64,000 bases of DNA from Psychrobium sp051201665 (GTDB lineage Bacteria; Pseudomonadota; Gammaproteobacteria; Enterobacterales; Psychrobiaceae), in assembly GCF_051201665.1 (NCBI RefSeq), contig NZ_CP179210.1:1488001-1552000 (forward strand), given 5' to 3'. This document shows positions 9,160 through 17,861 of the stretch, piece by piece. The notes below the pieces were generated by a model that was given only the letters and a program-made list of their open reading frames with translations, was not told the DNA's origin and searched no databases. Within the stretch, counting starts at the first letter, position 1; each line of letters opens with the position of its first letter. The position numbers and the translations under genes are program-made.

Positions 9160-9744
9160 TTAGCCAGCGAAGTTTGCCGCAGCAAATTCCCAGTTAGCTA
9201 GTGCCCAGAAACCACCTAGGTAGTTAGGACGAACGTTACGGTAATCGATGTAGTAAGCATGTTCCCATAAATCTACAGTCAATACTGGCGTTAGGCTGTC
9301 ATCAGTTAACGGCGTAGCAGCGTTGCTAGTGTTAACGATGTCAAGGCTACCGTCAGCAGTTTTAACTAACCAAGTCCAGCTAGAGCCGAAGTTGTTAACG
9401 GCTTTGTCGTTAAATGCTGCTTGAAATTCAGCGAACGAACCGAATTTTGCGTTGATAGCATCAGCTAAAGCGCCAGTTGGCTCACCGCCACCTTGTGGGC
9501 TAAGGCTGTTCCAGAAAAACGTGTGATTCCAGATTTGAGCTGCGTTGTTAAATACGCCGCCTTCAGAAATTTTGATAATTTCTTCTAAAGATTTAGAAGC
9601 TAGGTCAGTACCTTCAACTAAACCATTTAGTTTTGCAACATAAGTAGCGTGGTGTTTACCATGGTGATACTCTAAAGTTTCTTGTGACATGTGTGGTGCT
9701 AGTGCATCGATTGCGTACGGTAATGCTGGTAGTTCAAACGCCAT
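9160..9744 (-). CDS. sodB: Iron superoxide dismutase
   Basis: Cytoplasmic enzyme converting superoxide to oxygen and hydrogen peroxide. The 194 residues carry the metal ligands H27 (EYHHGKHH), H73 (QIWNHTFFW), D157 and H161 (TVDLWEHAYY). The stretch FNNAAQIWNHTFFWNSL and the short length indicate the Fe type rather than the Mn type. The start ATG has a strong AGGAGA six bases upstream. The peroxide it makes can be handled by the peroxiredoxin encoded divergently at 10398. Confidence 0.96.
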   Translation of the reverse strand: MAFELPALPYAIDALAPHMSQETLEYHHGKHHATYVAKLNGLVEGTDLASKSLEEIIKISEGGVFNNAAQIWNHTFFWNSLSPQGGGEPTGALADAINAKFGSFAEFQAAFNDKAVNNFGSSWTWLVKTADGSLDIVNTSNAATPLTDDSLTPVLTVDLWEHAYYIDYRNVRPNYLGGFWALANWEFAAANFAG

Positions 9745-10008
9745 GGGGATTCTCCTGAGAAATTTGCCTATTTTAGGCTCACATAATTATTATTCGCTGT
9801 TATAATACATCAACAAATTGATTTGGGTCAAAAATGAATGTAACCTTTGTCCACATTGTTAATCAACGCATTAAACACTTAGTAAATATAGGGTTTAGTG
9901 TTAGGCAGTGACGGGGTATAATTGGCGAAATTATTTTAAGTTTTTCCCACTATTTATTACCGCTATTTATTGTTAAAAATAATGGGCACTGTCGTCAAAG
10001 GAATTCTA

Positions 10009-10341
10009 ATGGATACTATCGAACAAATTAAACAGCAAATTTCTGAAAACCCAATCATTTTATACATGAAAGGTTCTCCTAAATTACCTAACTGTGGTTT
10101 CTCTTCACAAGCATCTCAAGCAATCATGAGCTGTGGCGAAAAATTTGCTTATGTAGATATTCTACAAAACCCAGACATTCGTTCAGAATTGCCAAAATAC
10201 GCAAACTGGCCAACATTCCCACAATTGTGGGCTGATGGTGAGTTAGTTGGTGGTTGTGACATCATCTTAGAAATGTTTCAACAAGGCGAATTACAGCCAT
10301 TGTTGAAAGAAGTTGCTGCAAAATATGCAGACGAAGAATAA
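10009..10341 (+). CDS. grxD: Monothiol glutaredoxin Grx4
   Basis: Small cytoplasmic glutaredoxin with the monothiol active site C29-G-F-S (PNCGFSSQA), which in this family binds a glutathione-coordinated [2Fe-2S] cluster and helps iron-sulfur assembly and iron sensing. Further signatures are WPTFPQLW and GGCDI, the glutathione-binding part. I start it at 10009 because AAAGGA lies 6 bases upstream and the resulting 110-residue product begins MDTIEQIKQQ like known Grx4. An upstream in-frame extension to 9970 has no ribosome site. It lies 56 bases upstream of a peroxiredoxin on the same strand. Confidence 0.95.
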   Translation: MDTIEQIKQQISENPIILYMKGSPKLPNCGFSSQASQAIMSCGEKFAYVDILQNPDIRSELPKYANWPTFPQLWADGELVGGCDIILEMFQQGELQPLLKEVAAKYADEE

Positions 10342-10397
10342 ATCATACCAATTGAAAGTAAAGCTTGGCTAACAAGCACAAAAAAACGGAGATAAAC

Positions 10398-11003
10398 ATG
10401 AGCGTATTAGTAGGTCGTCCTGCACCGGACTTCACAGCAGCAGCAGTACTAGGTAATGGCGAAATCGTTGATTCATTCACACTAAGTGAAGTAATCAAAG
10501 GTAAAAAAGCAGTTGTATTCTTTTACCCACTAGACTTCACTTTCGTATGTCCATCAGAGCTTATCGCTTTTGATGCACGCTTTGAAGAGTTCCAAAAACG
10601 TGGTGTTGAAGTAATCGGCGTTTCTATCGATTCACAATTTAGCCACAACGCATGGCGTAACACGCCTGTAAACGAAGGCGGCATTGGTCCAGTTCGTTAC
10701 ACTTTAGTTGCTGACGTTAAGCACACTATCTGTCAAGCCTACGATGTTGAGCATCCAGAAGCTGGCGTTGCTTTCCGTGGTTCTTTCCTAATTGATGAAG
10801 AAGGTAACGTTCGTCATCAAGTAGTTAACGATTTACCATTAGGTCGTAACGTTGACGAAATGATCCGTATGGTTGATGCACTAGCATTCCACCAAGAAGT
10901 TGGCGAAGTATGTCCAGCTGGTTGGAACCAAGGTGACAAAGGTATGGACGCATCTCCAGCAGGCGTAGCTAGCTACCTTTCTGAAAACGCAGACAACCTA
11001 TAA
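10398..11003 (+). CDS. Typical 2-Cys peroxiredoxin (AhpC/Prx1 family)
   Basis: Thiol peroxidase that reduces hydrogen and alkyl peroxides. Peroxidatic cysteine C51 lies in DFTFVCPSEL and resolving cysteine C172 in EVCPAGW, which marks the typical 2-Cys class. The 201 residues end with an extended tail after the resolving cysteine, as in the Prx1 group. Start at 10398 (MSVLVGRPAPDF) follows ACGGAGAT. No ahpF is adjacent, so reduction probably relies on thioredoxin or on a reductase elsewhere. It sits with grxD and the divergent sodB as an oxidative-stress group. Confidence 0.93.
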   Translation: MSVLVGRPAPDFTAAAVLGNGEIVDSFTLSEVIKGKKAVVFFYPLDFTFVCPSELIAFDARFEEFQKRGVEVIGVSIDSQFSHNAWRNTPVNEGGIGPVRYTLVADVKHTICQAYDVEHPEAGVAFRGSFLIDEEGNVRHQVVNDLPLGRNVDEMIRMVDALAFHQEVGEVCPAGWNQGDKGMDASPAGVASYLSENADNL

Positions 11004-11030
11004 TTTAGTACTTCACTAAATTGATGACTT

Positions 11031-11054
11031 AAGGCCGCATTCGCGGCCTTTTTT
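11031..11054 (+). terminator. Terminator of the peroxiredoxin gene
   Basis: AAGGCCGC (11031-11038) pairs with GCGGCCTT (11043-11050) around a 4-nt loop and is followed by a run of T. Confidence 0.88.
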
Positions 11055-11143
11055 GATCCTAACAAAAAACGTGTGGAAATAATTTTATTGCCAAGTCCGT
11101 GGCACTACTGCAATCTGTAATCAATCTAAGATGGAGAATACAG

Positions 11144-11608
11144 ATGAAAGTATTAATGGTATGCATGGGTAACATTTGTCGCTCACCAACTGCTGAGGCT
11201 GTATTGCGAAAAAAGGCCGATGAACAAGGTATCGATTTACACATTGATTCTGCGGGTACATTAAGTCTTCACGCTGGTAACAATCCAGATCCTCGCTCTG
11301 TCGACGCTGGTGAAGTGCGCGGATATGACTTTTCTGGCATCACTTCTCGACCTATTGCCGATTATGATTTCGAATACTTCGATATTATCGCCTTAATGGA
11401 CGATGATAATTGGGAAGAGGTCATGATGCGCTGTCCTCCAAACTACCGCCACAAAGTATATTACTTACTTAATTTCGCCTTTAAAGATAACGAAAATCAC
11501 GAGGTCCCCGATCCTTATTATTCTCATGACAAAGGCTTTGATGAGGTGTTGAATTTAGTCGAGCAGGGCTGTGATGGGTTGTTGGATTGGGTTAAACAGC
11601 AGAGGTAA
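11144..11608 (+). CDS. Low-molecular-weight protein tyrosine phosphatase
   Basis: Cytoplasmic phosphatase of the arsenate-reductase-like LMW-PTP fold, 154 residues. The phosphate loop C7-MGNIC-R13-S-P-T sits at the N-terminus and the general acid D123 lies in VPDPYY near the C-terminus, both needed for activity. The start at 11144 is chosen because GGAG (11133-11136) precedes it and the protein begins MKVLMVCMGN, as usual. No capsule or kinase gene is adjacent, so the substrate cannot be inferred from context. Confidence 0.92.
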   Translation: MKVLMVCMGNICRSPTAEAVLRKKADEQGIDLHIDSAGTLSLHAGNNPDPRSVDAGEVRGYDFSGITSRPIADYDFEYFDIIALMDDDNWEEVMMRCPPNYRHKVYYLLNFAFKDNENHEVPDPYYSHDKGFDEVLNLVEQGCDGLLDWVKQQR

Positions 11609-11756
11609 ACATGATACTTGAGTTAATCACGGCAACAAATTTGGTGAGTTTTTACGAATCAGATTACCTTTTAGTTGTGAGCTTGCGGCAGCATAGCTCA
11701 ACTTACTATTTTTAATCTGATTTAATCACTGTCACCAATCTACTTAGGTCACAATG

Positions 11757-12115
11757 ATGTCTGATAAATTAGCCCAAACCGTTACTGCTTTCGAACAATG
11801 GCGACTTGAAAAAAACTGTAAAATCTCATCCACACCAATCCACCTGCGAAAACAGGCTGTTGCGCTATTAACCCACTATTCAAAAAATGCAATATCAACG
11901 GCACTGCGTATTAGTGGCACGTAATTCAAACGTTGGCGCTCGATTATCAACCGACTGAGCCACTAACCGAGTTTATTCCCTTGCCAATACTAACCGATAT
12001 TACCACCAGTAAATCATTAGCGCTTGAAGTCAAACTGGCTAATGGTGATCAGCTCTCTCGCTGGAGAGCTCTCGATTGAGCAAATTATTCACCTCACTCT
12101 GGCGATAAAATCATG
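11757..12115 (+). pseudogene. IS66-family tnpA-like ORF, broken
   Basis: The reading frame begins ATG TCT at 11757 and encodes a DNA-binding type segment with FEQWRLEKN, LRKQAVALLTHY and ISTALRISGT. A TAA near 11921-11923 interrupts it where relatives have glutamine (FKRW follows in frame). Farther on the sequence is best read in another frame (EVKLANGDQLSRW) and then returns (LSIEQIIHLTLAIKS) to end just at the tnpB start. This implies one nonsense change and two frameshifts. Not expected to be functional. Confidence 0.65.
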
Positions 12116-12457
12116 ATCCACTTAACCAGCAATACCTCCATATTAATCGCCACTCAGCCAGCGGATTTTAGACAAGGGATTGATGGCTTAGCGGCCGTTT
12201 GTCAGCATAAACTTGAGTCTAACCCTCGCTCGGGTACCTTATTCGTATTTATTAATCGCAATAAAACCATGATCCGCGCATTAGTCTATGAGAAAAATGG
12301 ATTTTGGCTGATGACCAAGCGCTTATCTAAAGGAAAATTTAGTGGCTGGCCAAGCAGCAACTCAATAGTGAGTCCGATGGCCGCTAAACATTTACGCCAA
12401 TTACTGCATGATATCTCTTCAGCAAAAAGAGTCCAGCCGGTGGCGCTTAATGCTTGA
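12113..12457 (+). CDS. tnpB: IS66-family accessory protein TnpB
   Basis: Intact 114-residue ORF of the IS66 Orf2 (TnpB) family, required for transposition together with the other IS66 proteins. Family stretches are ADFRQGIDGLAAVCQH, GTLFVFINRNKTMIRALVYE and GFWLMTKRLSKGKF. Its ATG overlaps the stop of the preceding remnant, a translational coupling typical of IS66. As the flanking tnpA and tnpC are broken it is unlikely to act on this copy. Confidence 0.88.
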   Translation: MIHLTSNTSILIATQPADFRQGIDGLAAVCQHKLESNPRSGTLFVFINRNKTMIRALVYEKNGFWLMTKRLSKGKFSGWPSSNSIVSPMAAKHLRQLLHDISSAKRVQPVALNA

Positions 12458-12519
12458 TTTCTCCATTTATCGGATCATACTGCCCGCCATAATAAATAAC
12501 GCTTTGGTAGATAAATAAC

Positions 12520-12690
12520 GTGAGCAAATCCTTTACCGACATCGATGGTGATGCGCTTGAAGCGCTAATCGCCCGCGTGAGTGAAGCCAAAGAAAACAAT
12601 TTGGCGCTCAGTCCTGATGATTGTCAGTTGTTGCTCGATGCATTAGTGACAGTGGCTAGCATGCAAGATCGCCTAGCCAATCAGATGTGA
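12520..12690 (+). pseudogene. Truncated IS66-family transposase TnpC, N-terminal fragment
   Basis: A GTG-initiated frame of 56 codons (SKSFTDIDGDALEALI, then LLLDALVTVASMQDRLANQ) matches the beginning of IS66 TnpC proteins. The stop at 12688-12690 may itself be a one-base deletion, since one frame over it continues as VTVH, close to the usual NVTVHRLRKLLG region. The catalytic DDE part is absent; the element stops near 12705, where lipase sequence begins on the other strand. Confidence 0.65.
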
Positions 12691-12924
12691 CCGTGCATAG
12701 CTGTGGTTATTACAGGCCGCACAGCTTTTTGAACCCCAATTAGGGCGATAAATATCTCTTGGTGAATAGCCTTTATTAAGCAAATAATTATAAGTGTTGT
12801 CCCAACTCGATGGACTTGCGGTATTACCATGCACTAACACAACTGGGTCAGTACGGGCGAGGGCAGTTAGGGGAAAGCATAAAATACTGAGTAATGTAAT
12901 GATTAAAGTGGATTTTGTTTTCAT
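12691..12924 (-). pseudogene. Truncated secreted lipase/esterase, N-terminal part only
   Basis: The minus-strand ORF begins with a signal peptide (MKTKSTLIITLLSILCFPLT, cleavage near ALA-R). It continues into the start of an alpha/beta-hydrolase, PVVLVHGNTASPSSWD, with the oxyanion-hole HG motif, then KGYSPRDIYRPNWGSKSC and AACNNHS. After about residue 74 the reading becomes IS66 sequence and stops at 12673. The nucleophile-bearing GHS(M/L)G segment and everything after it is lost. The remainder does not appear on the other side of the IS remnant, so a deletion accompanied or followed the insertion. Confidence 0.75.
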
Positions 12925-13046
12925 TGTTATCTCCGTTATTTAATTGGAGATAAAACACTATAACAGTCTGAATTTGATAAATATGGGTCGTTGGTACAGT
13001 ATCTTACGAAGCGATTGTATTAATTGACAATAATAAAATTGAGCAT

Positions 13047-13078
13047 AAAAAAAGCAGTGGTTTTCACCACTGCTTTTT
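13047..13078 (-). terminator. Terminator of rne
   Basis: AAAAAGCAGTGG pairs with CCACTGCTTTTT across a short loop. On the minus strand it is followed by T residues, 20 bases past the rne stop. It is nearly symmetric and may also act on plus-strand transcripts. Confidence 0.85.
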
Positions 13079-13097
13079 CATTGAAGCGCTAAACTAA

Positions 13098-16000
13098 CTA
13101 AGCTTTAGCTAACGTTGCACCACTTGATGCGCGGCTTGTAGCGCCGAGCGTGCTGATGTTGCGATCGCTTTTTGCGAACTCTGCACGTTGCTCGTTTGGC
13201 ATGATTGTTACTTCAATACCAGATGATACAACTTCAGCAGCTGGTGGCTTAGTTGTTGGCGCGCTTGCGAAACCTTTAACGATTGATAGCGTTGGTTTGC
13301 AATCAGCTTTAGGCGCCGCTTCAACCACTGGGGCTTCTTCAGTGACAACTTCAACAGGTACTTCAACTGGTGTTTCGTCTGATGACTCAACTACAGATGC
13401 TTCTTCAACCACTTCAGTGATGTCTTCTGATATTGTTTCTACAGACGTTTCAGCCGTTTCTTCAACTATCGCTTCAGCTTGAACTTCAGGCGCAGTTTCA
13501 GCAGCAGGTGTTTCTTCTACTGTTGCTTCAATCGTGTCAACAGCTACTGGCGCTTCTTCAGCCTTTGTTTCTGCTTCTACTTCAACAGCAACAGATGCTT
13601 GAGTAATTTCTTCTACTGTTGGCGTTTCTTGCTCAGATGTTTCAACAACAGGTGCTTTCTCAACACTTGCTTCAACAACGATAGCTGGTTGCTCTGATTG
13701 TACCTTCTCTTGTTCTAACTCTTGAGCTAGCTCTTCGTTAGTTTTGATTGGGTAGCGAGCTTCAACGGCATCGTCTGACGTACGTTCTTGACGGTTGCGA
13801 CGTTGACCAGAAGAACGAAGGTGACGTGGTGAACGACGGTTACGACGACGTTCGCCTGTCTCTTCTTCTTGAGCCTTAGTTTCTTGTGCTGGTGCAACAG
13901 CTTGTGTTTCTTCAACGACTGGCGCTTGTTGTGACTCTTCCTTCACTGGCTTTTCAGCTTTTGGAGCACGAGTTTTAGGTGCTTGTGTTTGAGGAGCCGT
14001 TTCGTTTGTTACTGTTTCTTCTTGCTGCTCTACAGCGGCACCAGTACGAACTTTCTTGCGCATGTTGTTACGACGTTGACGACGTTGAGCAACTTTTTCT
14101 TCAGCAGCTGGTGCATCAGTATTGGTGTTGTTCTCTTGCGTCTTAGCGTTGTTATTACGTGGTTTACGCTGTTTGTTACGACGGTTGTCGTTACGCTCTT
14201 TCTTGTCGCCATTTTCGCTACGGTTATCATCGCGTTTATTGCGGTTGTCATTCTCTTCATTACTGTGCTTGTTTTGATTCGAATTACGACTGCGGTTACG
14301 GTTGCGATTACGGTTGCGATTGCGTGGACGCTGTGGTTTTTCTTCAACTTTCTGAACTTCTTCTTCAGCGATGAATAACCCTTTAATCGTCTTAAGAATG
14401 CGCGAGAATAAAGACGGTTTTTCTTCTTCTTTTTTAACGCTTGGCTTAGGACTCGGCTTTTGCGGTGCTGGCGTTTCTTTTACTTCAGGTGCTTTGGGCT
14501 CTGGAGCAGTTACGTTCGCAGGCGCTGAAATGCCTTTAAGTACAGGTTCATTCTTGCTAATGCTTGATTTTAATAAACGAGACTCGTATTGCTCTTCGTT
14601 ATCGCCACCTTTTACAAGATCGTAAGTTGCAGCGGTTACGGTGTCGTCATTGCGATGACGAATCACTTCGTAATGCGGCGTTTCAAGGTTAACGTTTGGT
14701 ACGATAACCACATCAACATTGTGACGAGTTTCGATGACACGAATTGCTTTACGTTTTTCATTAAGCAGGTAAGCAGCAACGTTTACAGGTACTTGCGCTT
14801 CAATTTGTGATGTTGAGTCTTTAAGGGCTTCTTCTTCCATTAAACGCAAGATTGAAAGTGCTAGTGACTCGGTGCCACGAATAGTGCCTTGGCCTGTACA
14901 ACGAGGACAAACGTGTGCACTTGATTCGCCTAAACTTGGGCGAATACGTTGGCGAGACATTTCCATTAAACCAAAGCGAGAAATACGGCCCACTTGGATT
15001 TTGGCGCGGTCAACTTTTAGTGCATCACGTAATTTGTTTTCAACATCACGTTGATGTTTAGTTGAATTCATATCGATGTAATCGATAACGACTAAACCAC
15101 CTAAGTCACGTAAACGTAATTGACGAGCAATTTCTACAGACGCTTCTAAGTTAGTGTTAAAGGCTGTTTCTTCGATATCGCCGCCTTTGGTAGCACGTGC
15201 TGAGTTAATATCGATTGACGTTAATGCTTCTGTTGGGTCAATGACGATTGAACCGCCAGATGGTAAACGCACTTCACGTTGGAATGCAGATTCAATCTGC
15301 GTTTCAATTTGGTAGTGAGTAAATAGCGGTACTTCACCCGTGTAATGCTTGATACGGTTTAAGTAATCAGGACGTACAACGCTGATATGTTCACGTGCAC
15401 TTTCGTAGACGCGAGGGTGGTCGATTAAGATTTCACCGATATCACGACGCAAGTAATCACGCATTGCGCGAACAATAACGTTACTTTCTTGGTGAATTAA
15501 AAACGGAGCAGGACGAGATTCAGCAGCGCCTTTGATAGAACGCCAGTGATTTTCTAGGATATCTAGATCGTATTGTAATTCTTCTGATGCTTTACCAACA
15601 CCCGCAGTACGTACGATAACACCCATGCCTTTTGGCATAGTTAACGCAGATAATGCTGTTTTAAGTTGTGTACGTTCTTCGCCTTCAATGCGACGAGAAA
15701 TACCGCCTGCACGTGGGTTGTTTGGCATTAATACCAAGTAACCGCCAGCTAAACTGATGAAAGTAGTTAGTGCAGCACCTTTGTTGCCACGCTCTTCTTT
15801 ATCAATTTGTACAATAACTTCTTGGCCTTCTTTGATAACGTCTTTAATGCTTGGACGCCCTTTAAAAGAATAACCTTCAGGGAAGTAATCGCGAGATATT
15901 TCTTTCAGTGGTAGGAAACCATGACGATCAACACCATAATCTACAAACGCTGCTTCTAGACTAGGTTCTACGCGAGTAATTTTACCCTTGTAAATGTTGG

Positions 16001-16115
16001 CTTTGGTTTGTTCGTGACCTGGACTTTCGATATCTAGATCATACAGATTTTGTCCGTCGACTAAGGCGACGCGCAACTCTTCTGACTGAGTTGCATTAAT
16101 TAACATTCTTCTCAT
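13098..16115 (-). CDS. rne: Ribonuclease E
   Basis: Essential endoribonuclease and scaffold of the RNA degradosome; processes rRNA and tRNA and starts mRNA decay. The catalytic half (to about residue 500) shows the S1 domain (KANIYKGKITRVEPSLEAAF), the DNase-I-like sites with the metal aspartates in TSIDINSARATKG and LVVIDYIDM, and the Zn-link CPRCTGQGT. The C-terminal half is unstructured: an arginine/asparagine-rich RNA-binding stretch, a second RRRNRR patch, then a long glutamate/valine-rich acidic repeat region. I start at MRRMLINATQ (16115), the known family start, not the longer ORF start at 16148. 1005 residues. Confidence 0.95.
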   Translation of the reverse strand: MRRMLINATQSEELRVALVDGQNLYDLDIESPGHEQTKANIYKGKITRVEPSLEAAFVDYGVDRHGFLPLKEISRDYFPEGYSFKGRPSIKDVIKEGQEVIVQIDKEERGNKGAALTTFISLAGGYLVLMPNNPRAGGISRRIEGEERTQLKTALSALTMPKGMGVIVRTAGVGKASEELQYDLDILENHWRSIKGAAESRPAPFLIHQESNVIVRAMRDYLRRDIGEILIDHPRVYESAREHISVVRPDYLNRIKHYTGEVPLFTHYQIETQIESAFQREVRLPSGGSIVIDPTEALTSIDINSARATKGGDIEETAFNTNLEASVEIARQLRLRDLGGLVVIDYIDMNSTKHQRDVENKLRDALKVDRAKIQVGRISRFGLMEMSRQRIRPSLGESSAHVCPRCTGQGTIRGTESLALSILRLMEEEALKDSTSQIEAQVPVNVAAYLLNEKRKAIRVIETRHNVDVVIVPNVNLETPHYEVIRHRNDDTVTAATYDLVKGGDNEEQYESRLLKSSISKNEPVLKGISAPANVTAPEPKAPEVKETPAPQKPSPKPSVKKEEEKPSLFSRILKTIKGLFIAEEEVQKVEEKPQRPRNRNRNRNRNRSRNSNQNKHSNEENDNRNKRDDNRSENGDKKERNDNRRNKQRKPRNNNAKTQENNTNTDAPAAEEKVAQRRQRRNNMRKKVRTGAAVEQQEETVTNETAPQTQAPKTRAPKAEKPVKEESQQAPVVEETQAVAPAQETKAQEEETGERRRNRRSPRHLRSSGQRRNRQERTSDDAVEARYPIKTNEELAQELEQEKVQSEQPAIVVEASVEKAPVVETSEQETPTVEEITQASVAVEVEAETKAEEAPVAVDTIEATVEETPAAETAPEVQAEAIVEETAETSVETISEDITEVVEEASVVESSDETPVEVPVEVVTEEAPVVEAAPKADCKPTLSIVKGFASAPTTKPPAAEVVSSGIEVTIMPNEQRAEFAKSDRNISTLGATSRASSGATLAKA

Positions 16116-16898
16116 TTGGAAGCTCATCCATTGTGAGTTACCAAACAATCAAGTTGTGGCTGTCCGGAGCCTTTATGTACAATCTCGCGATTGGGCTAAG
16201 GCGCATTCTAAACGTAAGACTAATTTTTACGTGCTTGATTTAGCTAATAAAATAACTGTGGTTACCGTTTTTAGTAACATTGTCTACAGTCTATTATCTT
16301 CAAAATCTAGTAGTTACTAGATGAGCTAAATAATTCCTGCTTGCCATTAGTGCAGGCAAGCGGCTAAGCGTCGTTTTTTATTTATCCATTGTAAACGGCA
16401 ATTGGCCATTTACGATGTTGAGCATTTGGCTCAAATTCTGTCTATTTGATAATGGACACGTCATCTCGACGATTCATTATTTGCCGGTAAAAACCTACGG
16501 GCTGACTATTTTAGCAACGGTTTTACTATTAAAGGCGAGTCATCATTTGTCATTGATGTCATCGCAAAAACTATTTTGTGTATTCTTGTAGGTATTCACG
16601 CCACAGTGCTTTCAAGATTGTGATTTGTGCAAACAATATTTTAGCTTGTTGTTTCTTAACGCTATTATTAGCGTATATGTTCAGCGTTCGTATGCATTAA
16701 TTAAGAAAAATATCAAAATAAACCTACAAGAACACCCGATTATCACACTTATTGAGTTCAATCGCTACCAATACTTTCGAATAAAGTAGCAGGTTCAATG
16801 GCGATGGATTTTAAGGCCATCACGAATTCGGTGATAAACGCCGTTAAAAGTCTATTTTGTTGCGGTGTCTATTCATTGATTGATGTACAATGCGCGCC
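16116..16898. promoter_or_regulatory. rne-rluC divergent intergenic region with probable rne leader
   Basis: About 780 bases without a gene between two divergent starts. On the rne side, minus-strand RNA would contain CAATC-GCGA-GATTG (16180-16193, a GNRA-loop hairpin) and an ACGTAA/TTACGT hairpin (16212-16232). Farther out TTGAGC/GCTCAA pairs (16418-16434). In E. coli a structured 5' leader of rne mediates autoregulation by RNase E, and the position here is compatible with that. The functional claim is inference; the hairpins are small. Confidence 0.4.
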
Positions 16899-17858
16899 AT
16901 GAATGAAAAACCACAACAAGTCGCGGCAAAAGTGCAGTTTGTCACTATTGATGACAATCATGCTGGCCAGCGCATCGACAACTTCTTGGTTACCTTTTTA
17001 AAAGGTGTCCCTAAAAGCCGCGTTTATCGCATTTTGCGTAAAGGCGAAGTGCGTGTAAATAAGAAACGTATTAAACCTGTTTATCGTCTAAATGACGGTG
17101 ATATTGTGCGTATCCCTCCTATTCGTATGGATGAAGAGAAAGAGCTACCCAATGCGAAACTTGATAAAGTAGCCTCGCTTGAAAATCATATTATCTTTGA
17201 AGACAAATACCTTATCGTTATGAACAAGCCATCTGGCATCGCTGTTCATGGTGGTAGTGGCTTAAAATTTGGTTTGATTGAAGGCTTACGAGCATTGCGT
17301 CCGGATGCAAAATCATTAGAGCTTGTTCATCGTCTTGATCGCGATACCTCAGGTTGTATTTTAATTGCTAAGCGTCGTAGTACATTGCGTGCTTTACATG
17401 AGCAATTGCGTGAGAAGACCGTCGAGAAAAACTACCTTGCCTTAGTCAAAGGGCAGTGGAGTAAAGAAGATAAAGCGGTTAATGCGCCGTTGCTTAAAAA
17501 TACCGTTGCCTCAGGCGAGCGTATTGTTCGTGTTAATCCTGAAGGCAAAGACAGTTACACCAAGTTCAAGATTGTTCAACGTTTTGAAGATTGCACATTA
17601 GTTCAAGCAAGCCCGGTGACTGGTCGTACGCATCAAATTCGCGTTCATACGCTACATGCGGGTCACCCAATTGCAGGTGATGACAAGTACGGTGATAAGG
17701 CGTTTGATAAATCGATGAAGGCGCATGGCTTAAATCGTTTATTCTTGCATTCGGCAAGTGTACGTTTTTTCCATCCTAATGAAGAAAAAACGATGTTTTT
17801 TGAAGCACCATTTGATGATGCCCTTAAGAATACTGTCACTGCGTTAAGAAAGACATAA
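16899..17858 (+). CDS. rluC: 23S rRNA pseudouridine synthase RluC
   Basis: Isomerises uridines 955, 2504 and 2580 (E. coli numbering) of 23S rRNA to pseudouridine. The N-terminal S4 RNA-binding domain (QRIDNFLVTFLKGVPKSRVY, then RKGEVRVNKKRIKP) precedes the RluA-type catalytic domain with HRLDRDTSG, where D147 is the catalytic aspartate, and GRTHQIRVH. I prefer the ATG at 16899 (319 residues) to the one at 16890 since it aligns better with relatives. The rne-rluC divergent arrangement is conserved in gammaproteobacteria. The HAD gene begins 3 bases after its stop. Confidence 0.95.
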   Translation: MNEKPQQVAAKVQFVTIDDNHAGQRIDNFLVTFLKGVPKSRVYRILRKGEVRVNKKRIKPVYRLNDGDIVRIPPIRMDEEKELPNAKLDKVASLENHIIFEDKYLIVMNKPSGIAVHGGSGLKFGLIEGLRALRPDAKSLELVHRLDRDTSGCILIAKRRSTLRALHEQLREKTVEKNYLALVKGQWSKEDKAVNAPLLKNTVASGERIVRVNPEGKDSYTKFKIVQRFEDCTLVQASPVTGRTHQIRVHTLHAGHPIAGDDKYGDKAFDKSMKAHGLNRLFLHSASVRFFHPNEEKTMFFEAPFDDALKNTVTALRKT

Positions 17859-17861
17859 TTG

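Larger units (their letters stand above)
11730..12705 (+). mobile_element. Decayed IS66-family insertion sequence
   Basis: Three consecutive reading units in the order expected of IS66 elements: a broken tnpA-like ORF, an intact tnpB joined by an ATGA-type overlap, and the first 56 codons of a tnpC transposase. The 3' part of the element is missing, and its sequence passes directly into a truncated lipase gene near 12700. The left end is not defined; I found no convincing terminal inverted repeat or target duplication, so the outer limits are approximate. Confidence 0.75.

Noticed and set aside
9745..9820. Fur box upstream of sodB
   Set aside because: ATAATTATTATT is present but the match to the 19-bp palindrome is poor and AT-rich DNA gives many such hits.
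10344..10360. Further MITE-like copy upstream of the peroxiredoxin gene
   Set aside because: Only ATACCAATTG matches; none of the internal landmarks are present.
13150..14810. Several ORFs antisense to the rne 3' half
   Set aside because: They mirror the low-complexity glutamate/arginine-rich coding region of RNase E; no independent support.
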